A DNA stretch of 15,037 nucleotides from Desulfurococcales archaeon (GCA_021158735.1 JAGGUC010000025.1:1-15037); one strand, 5' to 3'. Positions 5,317 to 12,350 are shown, counted from the stretch's first letter. Notes: generated by a model not told the origin, from the sequence alone. Made by a program: numbers and translations.

Positions 5317-8283
5317 TTATTTCTGTAGCTTTTCTTTAATTGATGCATGAGCTGCTGCCAGCCTAGCTACTATTATTCTGAATGGTGACGCACTCACGTA
5401 GTCTAGACCTGCCTTATGTAGGAATTCTATTGATGCTGGGTCACCGCCGTGCTCTCCGCATAAGCCTACCTCAAGCTTCGGGTTAACGGTCTTACCGTTC
5501 TTCGTGCCATACTCAACCAGCTTACCAACACCTTTGGTGTCCAGCGTCTCGAATGGGTTACTCTTGAGTACCTCTAACTCTAGGTACTGCGGCATGAACT
5601 TATTCTCTACATCATCTCTGCTGAAGCTGAATGTTGCCTGAGTTAGGTCATTCGTTCCGAAGCTGAAGAACGCAACCTCCTTAGCTATTTCATCAGCTGT
5701 TAGGCAAGCTCTAACGGTCTCTATCATCGTGCCTACCAGGATTTCGTGGTCCTTACCAACCTTAGTTCTGAATGCGTACGTGCCTGGCGAATCCTTTACA
5801 ATTAGTTCGAAGCCGTGGTCCTTAGCTACGTCCTTGAGCACTGGCAGTATAGCTTTCTCTCTAACATTCCTGATCTCATTAGCCTCTGCTACCTGTGGGA
5901 TCATTATCTCGAGTTTCGGATTGTGACCCTCCTTGATTAGTTCTGCTGCCGCCTCGATCATTGCTCTAGCTAGGTAGTAGTATATTTCAGGGTAAGTGAC
6001 ACCTACTCTGACACCTCTGTGACCCATCATAGGGTTATGCTCCTTCAGCACAGTAACCCTCCTTAGAAGCTTCTCTAATTTAGTGATCCTTTCCTCATAG
6101 CTCTTGAGTAAGTCTGGTGAGATCTCCCTTACTGCTTCTGACGACTTCAGCGCGTAATAGGCTATTCTCGTTTCATATAACTCCTTGAGAATCTCCTCTG
6201 GCGCTGGCAGGAACTCGTGAAGCGGTGGGTCTATTAATCTTATTACGACTGGTAGACCGTCCATGATCTTCAGCATCTCCTTAAAGTCCGGCTTTATCAT
6301 CTCCGCCAGCTTCTTCAAGTGCTCCTCTCTCTCCTCCCTGGTCTCTGCTAAGATCACCTTCCTCAGCGCCTCAAGCCTCTCAGGCTTCCTGAACATTCTT
6401 TCAATTCTAAGTAAGCCTATTCCTTCCGCACCGAACTTCCTCGCTATTGTGGCATCTTCAGGTACGTCAGCATTGGCCCTCACACCAAGCCTCCTGAATT
6501 CATCTGCCCAGGCAAGAAGGGTTTGTAGCTCGGCTACTAGCTCAGGAGCTATCGTGGACACCTCCCCTACGTAAACATTACCTGTGTTTCCATCAATCGT
6601 GATCCAGTCACCCTCCTTAACTGCAATATCGCCTACTCTGAACTCCTTCTTCTCATAGTCTATCTTAATTGCTTCAGCACCTACGACTGCTGGCTTACCT
6701 ATTCCTCTTGCTACTACTGCGGCGTGCGAGGTCATCCCTCCCCTAGCCGTCAGTATGCCAACCGCTGCATAGAATCCGTGAACGTCATCTGGCTTAGTCT
6801 CGACTCTGACAAGTATGACCTTCTTACCTTTCCTGGCCCAGTCAACCGCATCATCAGGATGGAATACTGCCTGACCACTCACCGCACCTGGGGAAGCAGC
6901 CAAACCCCTTGCTATGGGTAATGCCTTTGCCTTAGGGTCAATTCTCGGGTAAAGTAGCTTGAGCACTACGTCAGGCTTGACCTTAAGAACCGCCTCCTCC
7001 CTACTTATTATACCTTCATTAGCCATGTCCACAGCTGTTTTTACTCTAGCCATTGGGGTCATTTTAGCAGCCCTGTTCTGGAGGAAGTAAAGCCTGCCCT
7101 TCTCTATAGTGAACTCTATGTCCATGACATCCTTATTTAACTTCTCAAGCTTCTTACCAGCCTCTATCAGCTCCTCGTATATTTTAGGCATCCTCTCCTT
7201 AAGCTCATCTAAGCTTAATGGAGTCCTAATACCTGCGACAACGTCCTCGCCCTGTGCATTAGGCAGGAACTCACCGTATGGTTTGTCCTCACCTGAGGCC
7301 GGGTCTCTGGTAAAGTACACACCAGTACCTGAGTCCCAGCCCATGTTACCGAACACCATGGTAACTATGTTTACTGCTGTACAGTCAGCAATGTCTGGTG
7401 TTATGTTGTTGGCGATCCTGTAGAATATGGCTCTTGGGTTCATCCAGGACCTGAAGACAGCCTTTATAGCTAGCTCCAGTTGCTTCCAGGGGTCATGTGG
7501 GAATTCGCCTCTCTGCTCCTTAATTATCTTCTTGAATTCTTCTACAACCTCCTTCAAGTACTCGATAGCTAGCCTCCATGAATTAGGAGCTGCGTCACTT
7601 GGTGGCTGAGCATCCAATCTCAACGAATATTTCGGGTACTTACTCTTTATTGCCTTAAGTTCTTCAGGGTACTTACTCTCTACTTCCTTCCTGAATTCCT
7701 TGTCATACTTCTCGAATGCCTCGTCAAATACCTTCTCCTCAATACCTAGGACTATTCTTCCAAACATCTGCAGGAATCTCCTGTATGCGTCGTAAGCGAA
7801 CCACTCGTTATTAGATAGTTTCGCAAGTCCCTTAACTGTCTCATCATTAAGACCTAGGTTGAGGACGGTGTCCATCATGCCTGGCATTGAGACTGCCGCA
7901 CCTGACCTGACAGATACTAGGAGTGGGTTCTCAACATAGCCGAAGCCCTTACCAGTCTTCTCCTCTAATTTCTTCATGTGCTCCTTAACCTGCTCCATAA
8001 GCCCCCCAGGTAAGTCTAGGGAGTCTATAATCTCCCATATACGCTTAATTATTTCATCCCTAACACTCGGTGGGGGGTTCCTCTCAAGCTCCTTAACTAG
8101 CTTCTCCATCTCCTCCATCCGCGGCCCATAGAAGTCTCTACATGCTTCGGTAGTTATCGTAAAGCCTGGAGGTACTGGTAATCCCAGCTGGGTCATTTGG
8201 GCAAGCGATGATCCCTTACCGCCAAGCAATTTCTTATTCTTCCAATCTCCTTCCTCAAAGGAGTATATGTACTTCTTAGTCAT
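5317..8283 (-). CDS. ppdK: Pyruvate, phosphate dikinase
   Basis: This 988-residue cytosolic enzyme interconverts pyruvate + ATP + Pi with PEP + AMP + PPi, serving gluconeogenesis or reversible glycolysis. The N-terminal ATP-grasp domain begins LLGGKGSSLAQMTQLGLPVPPGFTIT (19-44) and includes SVRSGAAVSMPGMMDT (124-139). The swivelling phosphohistidine domain has GGMTSHAAVVARG with H520. The PEP/pyruvate TIM-barrel contains IRLIDPPLHEFLP (681-693), MIETVRA (853-859), FSFGTNDLTQ (873-882) and LCGEHGGDPA (941-950) with the acid/base C942. One conserved block, usually GLCRTEHMF, reads GLLRIERMF (623-631): the arginine is kept while T and H differ. Length is slightly above the 870-900 typical of bacteria. 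ATG 8283 is preceded by GAGGGTG. It stands alone as a transcription unit and is convergent with lrp. Confidence 0.96.
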   Translation of the reverse strand: MTKKYIYSFEEGDWKNKKLLGGKGSSLAQMTQLGLPVPPGFTITTEACRDFYGPRMEEMEKLVKELERNPPPSVRDEIIKRIWEIIDSLDLPGGLMEQVKEHMKKLEEKTGKGFGYVENPLLVSVRSGAAVSMPGMMDTVLNLGLNDETVKGLAKLSNNEWFAYDAYRRFLQMFGRIVLGIEEKVFDEAFEKYDKEFRKEVESKYPEELKAIKSKYPKYSLRLDAQPPSDAAPNSWRLAIEYLKEVVEEFKKIIKEQRGEFPHDPWKQLELAIKAVFRSWMNPRAIFYRIANNITPDIADCTAVNIVTMVFGNMGWDSGTGVYFTRDPASGEDKPYGEFLPNAQGEDVVAGIRTPLSLDELKERMPKIYEELIEAGKKLEKLNKDVMDIEFTIEKGRLYFLQNRAAKMTPMARVKTAVDMANEGIISREEAVLKVKPDVVLKLLYPRIDPKAKALPIARGLAASPGAVSGQAVFHPDDAVDWARKGKKVILVRVETKPDDVHGFYAAVGILTARGGMTSHAAVVARGIGKPAVVGAEAIKIDYEKKEFRVGDIAVKEGDWITIDGNTGNVYVGEVSTIAPELVAELQTLLAWADEFRRLGVRANADVPEDATIARKFGAEGIGLLRIERMFRKPERLEALRKVILAETREEREEHLKKLAEMIKPDFKEMLKIMDGLPVVIRLIDPPLHEFLPAPEEILKELYETRIAYYALKSSEAVREISPDLLKSYEERITKLEKLLRRVTVLKEHNPMMGHRGVRVGVTYPEIYYYLARAMIEAAAELIKEGHNPKLEIMIPQVAEANEIRNVREKAILPVLKDVAKDHGFELIVKDSPGTYAFRTKVGKDHEILVGTMIETVRACLTADEIAKEVAFFSFGTNDLTQATFSFSRDDVENKFMPQYLELEVLKSNPFETLDTKGVGKLVEYGTKNGKTVNPKLEVGLCGEHGGDPASIEFLHKAGLDYVSASPFRIIVARLAAAHASIKEKLQK

Positions 8284-8325
8284 ACTTACACCCTCTGCTA
8301 CGATCAGAAAACAGAATATGTAAGC

Positions 8326-8334
8326 AATTAAAAA
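8326..8334 (-). promoter_or_regulatory. Candidate TATA box of ppdK
   Basis: TTTTTAATT on the minus strand is about 47 nt before the ATG and predicts a leader of roughly 20 nt that includes the GAGGGTG ribosome-binding site (8289-8295). Confidence 0.35.
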
Positions 8335-8337
8335 CTT

Positions 8338-8487
8338 GTTTAATGCATTCTACATTAAATCTGTCATGAACTCCCGCAATTCCCAAGATGAAGCATTGGT
8401 AACTGCTCTTAGCACAGTTGCGGCTCCAGTACTCTAAACTCGATAAACACTACTAATACTATTCCTAAATACAGGATTACAGTTTCC
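8338..8487. other. Intergenic stretch between ppdK and the glycosyltransferase gene
   Basis: No supported gene. A 23-codon plus-strand frame at 8366-8437 (MNSRNSQDEA...) lacks a ribosome-binding site and any family resemblance. A weak 5-bp stem, AACTG/CAGTT, lies at about 8401-8419. Confidence 0.4.
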
Positions 8488-9930
8488 CTAAGCGGGCTCT
8501 ACATATTTTACTTCAACTCTAAGAGTTATTCGCGCTACCCCACTCAACCAATCCCATAGAATCTTAAATATCTTATACCATCTCCTGGCAACGTAGATAG
8601 TATTGGCTAAGGGTGTGGTTAGGTAATGTATAATTATGAAGAGCATTGTGTAGAGCATTGGGGTCACTTGAACCATGTAGAAGCTGTACTGAGTCTTAAC
8701 CCCCACAACCCACGCAATAATGTACATTAAGTAGGTTCCCCACGCATAAATAAATACGCTGCCCCTGTCAGGCAATGACCTAATTACTGGGAGTATAAAC
8801 AATGACAGCGCTGACGTTAGAAGGTAAATATATATGTTACCTCTAGCTACTAGGTCTGCTACCCACTCTCCCTTAACTTTATCATAAGCATAATGCAGAA
8901 CAAATGGGTTCCTGCCCACCAGCCAGTCCCAGGGCATGGCTTGCGGAGGACCCCCAGTAGTTTTTATGCTTAAGTGCCAGCGGAAAGCTCCTTCAACCGA
9001 ATTGCTCCACCAATTCATGAGGCCTTCATGGATTATTATGGGTACTGCTAGGGCAATAAAAACCGATATTGAGGTGTAGAGAAAGAAGAGGAGGACCTTG
9101 GCGGGAACCTCTTTTCTCACCCACTCAATGAGTGCTGGAATACCAGCAAACGCACCACTGAACTTACTTGAAAAAGCCAGTGCCAATGCTAAAGATGCCC
9201 CGCCCAGTGAATCCCTCAGTGTTGAGTATAGCGATAAGTAGGTAAATAGCGCGACATAAATATCTAACATGGCAACCATACTCATGGACCTAAATAGCGG
9301 GTCCAGTGCTGTTGCTAGAGCGGCTATGACGCCCAGCAGTCCTCCTACTTCATCGCGAATCACTAGCTTCAGCGTAAGGTATACTAGTATGAGTGTCACC
9401 GTACCTGCCAGGATCGACGGTAATCTCCAGCTTACCGGGTCATCACCTAGCATCATCATGAAAAGAGCTATCAAATACTTACTTAGCGGCGGGTGTTCGT
9501 AGTTCATGTAGTCCACAATATCCTTAGAATTTGGGTAGCAATACCCCACTATGCAGCGTTTTACGTGAGGTAGCATACGTGCAGCACTTAAGTTATTACT
9601 TGGTATGTCAGCACACACAGCTGGAAGGAAATTCCCATCTTCTTTGTACTTGTAGTAATTAACCCCCTTAATTACAGTGCCTCCAAGATCCTTGACCCCC
9701 TCCTTAACCTCAGCCTCCCACATACCGTAAACAAATGAATTAAGTGGAGTCTCAAGAATTAGATTTACTCTGGTTCCATTCCAGCGCCCATGAAGAGCAA
9801 CGTTAAAGTACTTTAAGAGAATATTTCTTGAAGCGCTAACGTACCAGCACTCATCAGATATATAATCATCAATACCTGAAACATAACTTACGCAGTACGC
9901 CGCATAACCTACAACAACTACTGCAAGCAC
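8488..9930 (-). CDS. GT39/PMT-like membrane glycosyltransferase (dolichyl-phosphate-mannose-protein mannosyltransferase family)
   Basis: The 480-residue integral membrane protein is predicted to move a sugar from a dolichyl-phosphate carrier to an acceptor on the outer face of the membrane. After TM1 (1-20) comes the acidic catalytic motif, DD at 21-22 and DE at 26-27. The family motif YEHPPLSKYLIA (144-155) is followed by GDDPVSWRLPSI (162-173), TM helices from about 174, DPLFRSMSMVAMLDIYVALF (210-229), SSKFSG (254-259), a soluble loop with PWDWLVGRNPF (333-343), and TM helices at about 366-385, 393-412 and 419-436. The loop between DE and HPPL is about 120 residues, with four cysteines (C28, C106, C126, C131), long for the family. 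GTG 9930 is the only standard in-frame start, but the open frame continues to 9990 and adds a basic RRRK stretch, so the true N-terminus may be upstream. The acceptor is unknown. Confidence 0.82.
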   Translation of the reverse strand: MLAVVVVGYAAYCVSYVSGIDDYISDECWYVSASRNILLKYFNVALHGRWNGTRVNLILETPLNSFVYGMWEAEVKEGVKDLGGTVIKGVNYYKYKEDGNFLPAVCADIPSNNLSAARMLPHVKRCIVGYCYPNSKDIVDYMNYEHPPLSKYLIALFMMMLGDDPVSWRLPSILAGTVTLILVYLTLKLVIRDEVGGLLGVIAALATALDPLFRSMSMVAMLDIYVALFTYLSLYSTLRDSLGGASLALALAFSSKFSGAFAGIPALIEWVRKEVPAKVLLFFLYTSISVFIALAVPIIIHEGLMNWWSNSVEGAFRWHLSIKTTGGPPQAMPWDWLVGRNPFVLHYAYDKVKGEWVADLVARGNIYIYLLTSALSLFILPVIRSLPDRGSVFIYAWGTYLMYIIAWVVGVKTQYSFYMVQVTPMLYTMLFIIIHYLTTPLANTIYVARRWYKIFKILWDWLSGVARITLRVEVKYVEPA

Positions 9931-9974
9931 TACTAACTCAACTAAAGTCAGTATTTTCCTACGTCTACTACTTA

Positions 9975-9980
9975 CCTCCG
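9975..9980 (-). promoter_or_regulatory. Strong Shine-Dalgarno with no usual start codon after it
   Basis: GGAGGT on the minus strand is about 45 nt before GTG 9930, and a TATA-like TTATTTT (10011-10017) would start transcription just ahead of it. No ATG, GTG or TTG follows at normal distance in any frame. Confidence 0.35.
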
Positions 9981-10019
9981 TCCTTAATCCCTAAATACAT
10001 TGTTCAACCAAAATAAGTT

Positions 10020-10254
10020 TCTTCCTCCACATAACTCTTTAAGAAGTAAGGGAACAAGTTGTAGCAATTCATGTTTTCATTCATTCACTATCGCAGGGCG
10101 TCATCATTACTTTAATTAGCTATTGCTTAAGTTCAGTGTCGGAGGTTCTGCACATCAAGTATATGTTTGAATATCTGTTTTAAATTTGACAGTTTTGATA
10201 GTACATCCTGATATTCAACATTAAGTAAAAAGTACGTTATTATTTAATGACCTG
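10020..10254. other. AT-rich intergenic stretch with a long-spaced inverted repeat
   Basis: I see no gene. The notable structure is a perfect 9-bp inverted repeat, TTGAATATC (10167-10175) and GATATTCAA (10210-10218). A C-box-like ATGATGA lies on the minus strand (10107-10101) without a D box. Confidence 0.4.
10167..10218. repeat. Inverted repeat, 9 bp arms
   Basis: TTGAATATC and GATATTCAA are perfect reverse complements separated by 34 bp. A TGT/ACA pair extends the arms after a one-base bulge. Confidence 0.5.
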
Positions 10255-10259
10255 AAAAA
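10227..10259 (-). terminator. Tandem oligo-T tracts after the DUF5679 gene
   Basis: Two T5 tracts on the minus strand (10255-10259 and 10227-10231) lie 12-44 nt after the stop of the zinc-ribbon gene. These are plausible archaeal termination signals. Confidence 0.4.
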
Positions 10260-10270
10260 GAATATTACTC

Positions 10271-10423
10271 CTATTTCCTCTTAGAGCTGACAAATACATA
10301 TACTGTCGTTCCGCAGTTGGGACACTTCCCTCTTATAGCTTTCCTACCATTCTTTAGAGTTACTTCCTCAGGGCTCCTGAGGTCTACTTTCTTCCTACAC
10401 TTTACACAGAAGCCCACGACCAT
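10271..10423 (-). CDS. DUF5679-family zinc-ribbon protein (50 aa)
   Basis: This small protein starts MVVGFCVKCRKKVDLRSP and contains two CxxC pairs, C6/C9 and C34/C37, flanking the block EVTLKNGRKAIRGKCPNCG. That layout and the conserved KNGR segment are typical of archaeal DUF5679 zinc ribbons, which have no established function; nucleic-acid or ribosome association is often guessed. A GAGGGT ribosome-binding site is 6 nt before the ATG, and a TATA-like TTTTTAT (about 10461-10468) lies about 40 nt upstream, so it appears to be its own transcription unit. It reads toward the glycosyltransferase gene but is separated by about 340 bp and oligo-T tracts. Confidence in coding status is high despite the small size. 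Confidence 0.82.
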   Translation of the reverse strand: MVVGFCVKCRKKVDLRSPEEVTLKNGRKAIRGKCPNCGTTVYVFVSSKRK

Positions 10424-10460
10424 AGCTGAACCCTCATTTAATTTTACGAATGTATGGGTA

Positions 10461-10468
10461 ATAAAAAT
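10461..10468 (-). promoter_or_regulatory. TATA box of the DUF5679 gene
   Basis: A TTTTTAT run on the minus strand, about 40 nt before ATG 10423, predicts a leader of about 15 nt containing GAGGGT. Confidence 0.4.
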
Positions 10469-10523
10469 TTTGTGGAGCCCACCCTTGTATGTAATAGCAT
10501 ACTCTCATTTACTGCAGTGATAC

Positions 10524-10668
10524 CGATGAATTACTTATTTGCCCATGGCTTTAGTATTCATAATCACTTTTTCATGATTTGAAGCTAGTTTCTATTGTTG
10601 ATTCTGCCGTTCACCTGAGAGTGATACTTTATTATTTTTGGCTTTTACTCATGTTCACCCTTAGGTTC
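10524..10668. other. Intergenic stretch between DUF5679 and the GC-rich element
   Basis: No supported gene. GGTGAAC occurs twice on the minus strand, near 10655 and 10612. A CTGA followed by GTGATA (10613-10625, plus) resembles D'/C' boxes but lacks partners. Confidence 0.35.
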
Positions 10669-10669
10669 A

Positions 10670-10735
10670 TTACGGCACGGTTCGGAGCCCCTCACCGCCC
10701 TCCTTGAGCAGCTCTCGGAACCCCGAACCCACCAT
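10670..10735 (-). ncRNA. Candidate GC-rich hairpin RNA (or 21-codon leaderless ORF) with its own promoter
   Basis: This stretch is markedly GC-rich within AT-rich intergenic DNA, a classic sign of structured RNA in thermophiles. On the minus strand GGUUCGGGG (10729-10721) pairs with CUCCGAACC (10687-10679), nine pairs with one G-U. The helix can continue with UUCC/GGGG, then a GAGA/GA internal loop reminiscent of a kink-turn, then an upper GCUGCUC stem with a two-base bulge. A strong promoter, CCTTATAAAG (10765-10756), predicts transcription starting at about 10735. By coincidence or design an ATG sits exactly there and opens a 21-codon frame (MVGSGFRELLKEGGEGLRTVP, stop 10672-10670), so a leaderless small protein is the alternative. 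Its CGA and GGG codons are unlike the AGG/AGA-rich neighbours, favouring RNA. The 3' end is not defined; no tRNA, SRP or RNase P features were seen. Confidence 0.45.
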
Positions 10736-10755
10736 ACATATACCCGTCTAGTAAG

Positions 10756-10765
10756 CTTTATAAGG
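10756..10765 (-). promoter_or_regulatory. BRE/TATA promoter of the GC-rich element
   Basis: GGAAACC followed by TTATAAAG on the minus strand matches an archaeal BRE/TATA well. Its centre is about 26 nt before 10735. The TATA core is nearly symmetrical, but no gene start is suitably placed on the plus side. Confidence 0.55.
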
Positions 10766-10802
10766 TTTCCAGCAAACATCAAAATCTATTCTGCTCCTGC
10801 AG

Positions 10803-10839
10803 CAGTTCATTAACTAATTCATGAAACCCAAATGAACTG
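10803..10839. promoter_or_regulatory. Candidate operator upstream of ahcY: phased TTCAT/ATGAA half-sites
   Basis: CAGTTCAT (10803-10810) and ATGAACTG (10832-10839) are a perfect 8-bp inverted repeat, and the palindrome TTCATGAA (10818-10825) lies at its centre. The half-sites recur every 11-12 bp, about one helical turn, ending 14 bp before the ahcY TATA box. Confidence 0.4.
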
Positions 10840-10853
10840 GAAGTAAAATATCC

Positions 10854-10861
10854 TTTTATTT
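10854..10861 (+). promoter_or_regulatory. TATA box of ahcY
   Basis: TTTTATTT is centred about 33 nt before ATG 10891, predicting a leader of about 8 nt that carries GGTGA (10882-10886). Confidence 0.45.
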
Positions 10862-10890
10862 CTAATGCGAACTATAGCTGTGGTGACAGC

Positions 10891-12144
10891 ATGGAGTTTA
10901 AAATTAAAGATACTAGCTTAGCCGAGGAGGGCTGGACTCAGATCGAGTGGGCTGAGAGGCATATGCCAGTTCTAATGAAGATTAGGAAGGAGTTTGAAGA
11001 GGACAAGCCTTTAGCCGGGATTAGGATAGCTGCGGTCCTGCACGTTACGAAGGAAACTGCAGCACTTGTTAGGACTTTAAGGGCGGGTGGTGCTGAAGTA
11101 TGGCTTGCAGGAAGCAACCCGCTCTCAACTCAGGATGAGGTAGCTGCAGCTCTGGTTGAGGAAGGAACCAGGGTATTTGCTTGGAGGGGGCAGACACCTG
11201 ACGAATACCATTGGTGTATTGAAAGAATCGCATCGTCATACCCGCATATAGTTATGGATGATGGAGCGGATCTTCACGCATACTTACATAGCAAGGGATC
11301 TGGTGTTGGAAAGAAGGTAATCGGCGGTACCGAAGAAACTACGACAGGTGTGGTGCGGTTGAAGGCACTGGAGAGGGATAAGAAACTTCTATACCCTGTG
11401 ATAGCAGTGAATAATGCATTAACTAAGTACTTATTTGATAATAGATACGGGACCGGGCAGTCAGCTATAGACGGTATATTGAGATCCACCAACACATTAC
11501 TAGCAGGTAAGGTTGTGGTTGTCGCAGGTTATGGGTGGGTAGGCAGAGGTGTTGCTATGAGGGCGCGTGGTATGGGTGCAAGAGTAATTGTCACCGAGGT
11601 TAGTCCTCTGCGAGCACTAGAGGCTGTCATGGATGGTTACGAAGTAATGCCTATGGCCGAGGCTGCTAAGATAGGTGACATCTTCATTACAGCAACAGGA
11701 AACAAGGACGTGATAAGGACTGAACACTTCCAGTTAATGAAGAATGGAGCCATGCTAGCCAATGCAGGGCACTTTAATGTTGAGATAAATGTTAGAGAGC
11801 TGGAGGCAATAGCTGTCAGTAAGAGGGTTGCGAGAAAATACGTAACCGAGTATGTCTTAAGGGACGGCAGGAGACTTTACCTAATAGCTGAAGGGAGACT
11901 CGTCAACTTAGTAGCTGCTGAAGGTCACCCAAGTGAGGTCATGGATATGAGCTTTGCTAATCAGGCATTTTCAGTTAGGTATTTAATTGAAAATAAAGGT
12001 AAACTTCCTGCTAGAGTATATAACGTGCCCAGCAGTATTGACGAGCATGTTGCAAGATTAAAATTAGAATCTATGAATATCAAGATAGATAGCTTAACCA
12101 AGAAGCAGAGAGAATATTTAAGCAGCTGGCAACTAGGGACGTAA
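10891..12144 (+). CDS. ahcY: Adenosylhomocysteinase (S-adenosylhomocysteine hydrolase)
   Basis: The NAD-dependent cytosolic enzyme splits S-adenosylhomocysteine into adenosine and homocysteine, relieving product inhibition of methyltransferases. The 417 residues match archaeal length. Substrate-domain residues include H51 (LHVTKET), D124 (MDDGADL), E149 (TEETTTG) and K179/D183/N184 (TKYLFDNRYGTGQS). The Rossmann fold has GYGWVGRG (213-220) followed by an acidic strand end (TEV, 235-237). GHFNVEI (293-299) and GRLVNLVAAEGHPSEVMDMSFANQAF (335-360) complete the active site. The C-terminus ends LTKKQREYLSSWQLGT without the bacterial/eukaryotic KPxxYRY tail, as in other archaea. GGTGA precedes the ATG. 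Upstream DNA carries a phased inverted repeat that may be an operator. It is monocistronic. Confidence 0.96.
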   Translation: MEFKIKDTSLAEEGWTQIEWAERHMPVLMKIRKEFEEDKPLAGIRIAAVLHVTKETAALVRTLRAGGAEVWLAGSNPLSTQDEVAAALVEEGTRVFAWRGQTPDEYHWCIERIASSYPHIVMDDGADLHAYLHSKGSGVGKKVIGGTEETTTGVVRLKALERDKKLLYPVIAVNNALTKYLFDNRYGTGQSAIDGILRSTNTLLAGKVVVVAGYGWVGRGVAMRARGMGARVIVTEVSPLRALEAVMDGYEVMPMAEAAKIGDIFITATGNKDVIRTEHFQLMKNGAMLANAGHFNVEINVRELEAIAVSKRVARKYVTEYVLRDGRRLYLIAEGRLVNLVAAEGHPSEVMDMSFANQAFSVRYLIENKGKLPARVYNVPSSIDEHVARLKLESMNIKIDSLTKKQREYLSSWQLGT

Positions 12145-12192
12145 TTACGTACGTCAAGTTAAGAATCATTCAAGACTACATTGGCTCAAGAT

Positions 12193-12197
12193 AAAAA
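12193..12197 (-). terminator. Oligo-T tract after the six-cysteine gene
   Basis: Five T on the minus strand follow immediately after the TAG stop, a likely termination signal for this very short gene. Confidence 0.4.
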
Positions 12198-12320
12198 CTA
12201 GTCAGAGCTAGCAGCACATATTTTAACACACTCAGAGACGCAATCTAGGAATTCCCTTCCTTTTTTACCCGAGCAGTACTCCATGCACGTTTCCTCGCAT
12301 TTCAATGTTTTAGACTTCAT
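12198..12320 (-). CDS. Six-cysteine mini-protein (40 aa) with twin C-x3-C-x3-C motifs
   Basis: The 40-residue frame reads MKSKTLKCEETCMEYC, a linker of ten residues, then CVSECVKICAASSD. Cysteines at 8, 12, 16 and at 27, 31, 35 form two C-x3-C-x3-C blocks. Spacing of four puts each trio on one face of a helix, so an antiparallel hairpin could pair C8-C35, C12-C31 and C16-C27 as stacked disulfides; metal or Fe-S binding is an alternative. I do not recognise a named family and there is no signal peptide, so it is probably cytosolic. Support for a real gene comes from a TATA box (12351-12359), GAGG 7 nt before the ATG, and an oligo-T tract right after the stop. It is convergent with ahcY. Confidence 0.6.
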   Translation of the reverse strand: MKSKTLKCEETCMEYCSGKKGREFLDCVSECVKICAASSD

Positions 12321-12350
12321 CCTTGAGCCTCGAAGAAGGATATAGTTTCT

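Noticed and set aside
6263..6574. 103-codon plus-strand frame inside ppdK
   Set aside because: Antisense shadow; the minus-strand dikinase is continuous and conserved through this region.
8366..8437. 23-codon frame between ppdK and the glycosyltransferase gene
   Set aside because: No ribosome-binding site, promoter at a suitable distance or family resemblance.
10060..10107. Possible C/D-box sRNA: ATGATGA on the minus strand
   Set aside because: No CUGA D box or convincing C'/D' pair within about 60 nt downstream.
10317..10520. 67-codon plus-strand frame in the intergenic region
   Set aside because: It is the antisense shadow of the DUF5679 zinc-ribbon gene at 10271-10423, which has a ribosome-binding site, two CxxC pairs and a family match.
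10569..10626. Possible C/D-box sRNA on the plus strand (CTGA then GTGATA)
   Set aside because: The upstream C box is poor, no terminal D box follows, and the flanks lack a terminal stem.
10670..10745. tRNA or split tRNA half suggested by GGTTCGG near a CCACCA-like end
   Set aside because: No T-arm with the TTCRANY loop and paired stem, no D-arm and no acceptor stem could be drawn on either strand.
12139..12150. 12-bp palindrome ACGTAATTACGT across the ahcY stop codon
   Set aside because: Single occurrence at a gene end with no neighbouring element; a loopless palindrome makes a poor RNA hairpin, so chance is the simplest reading.
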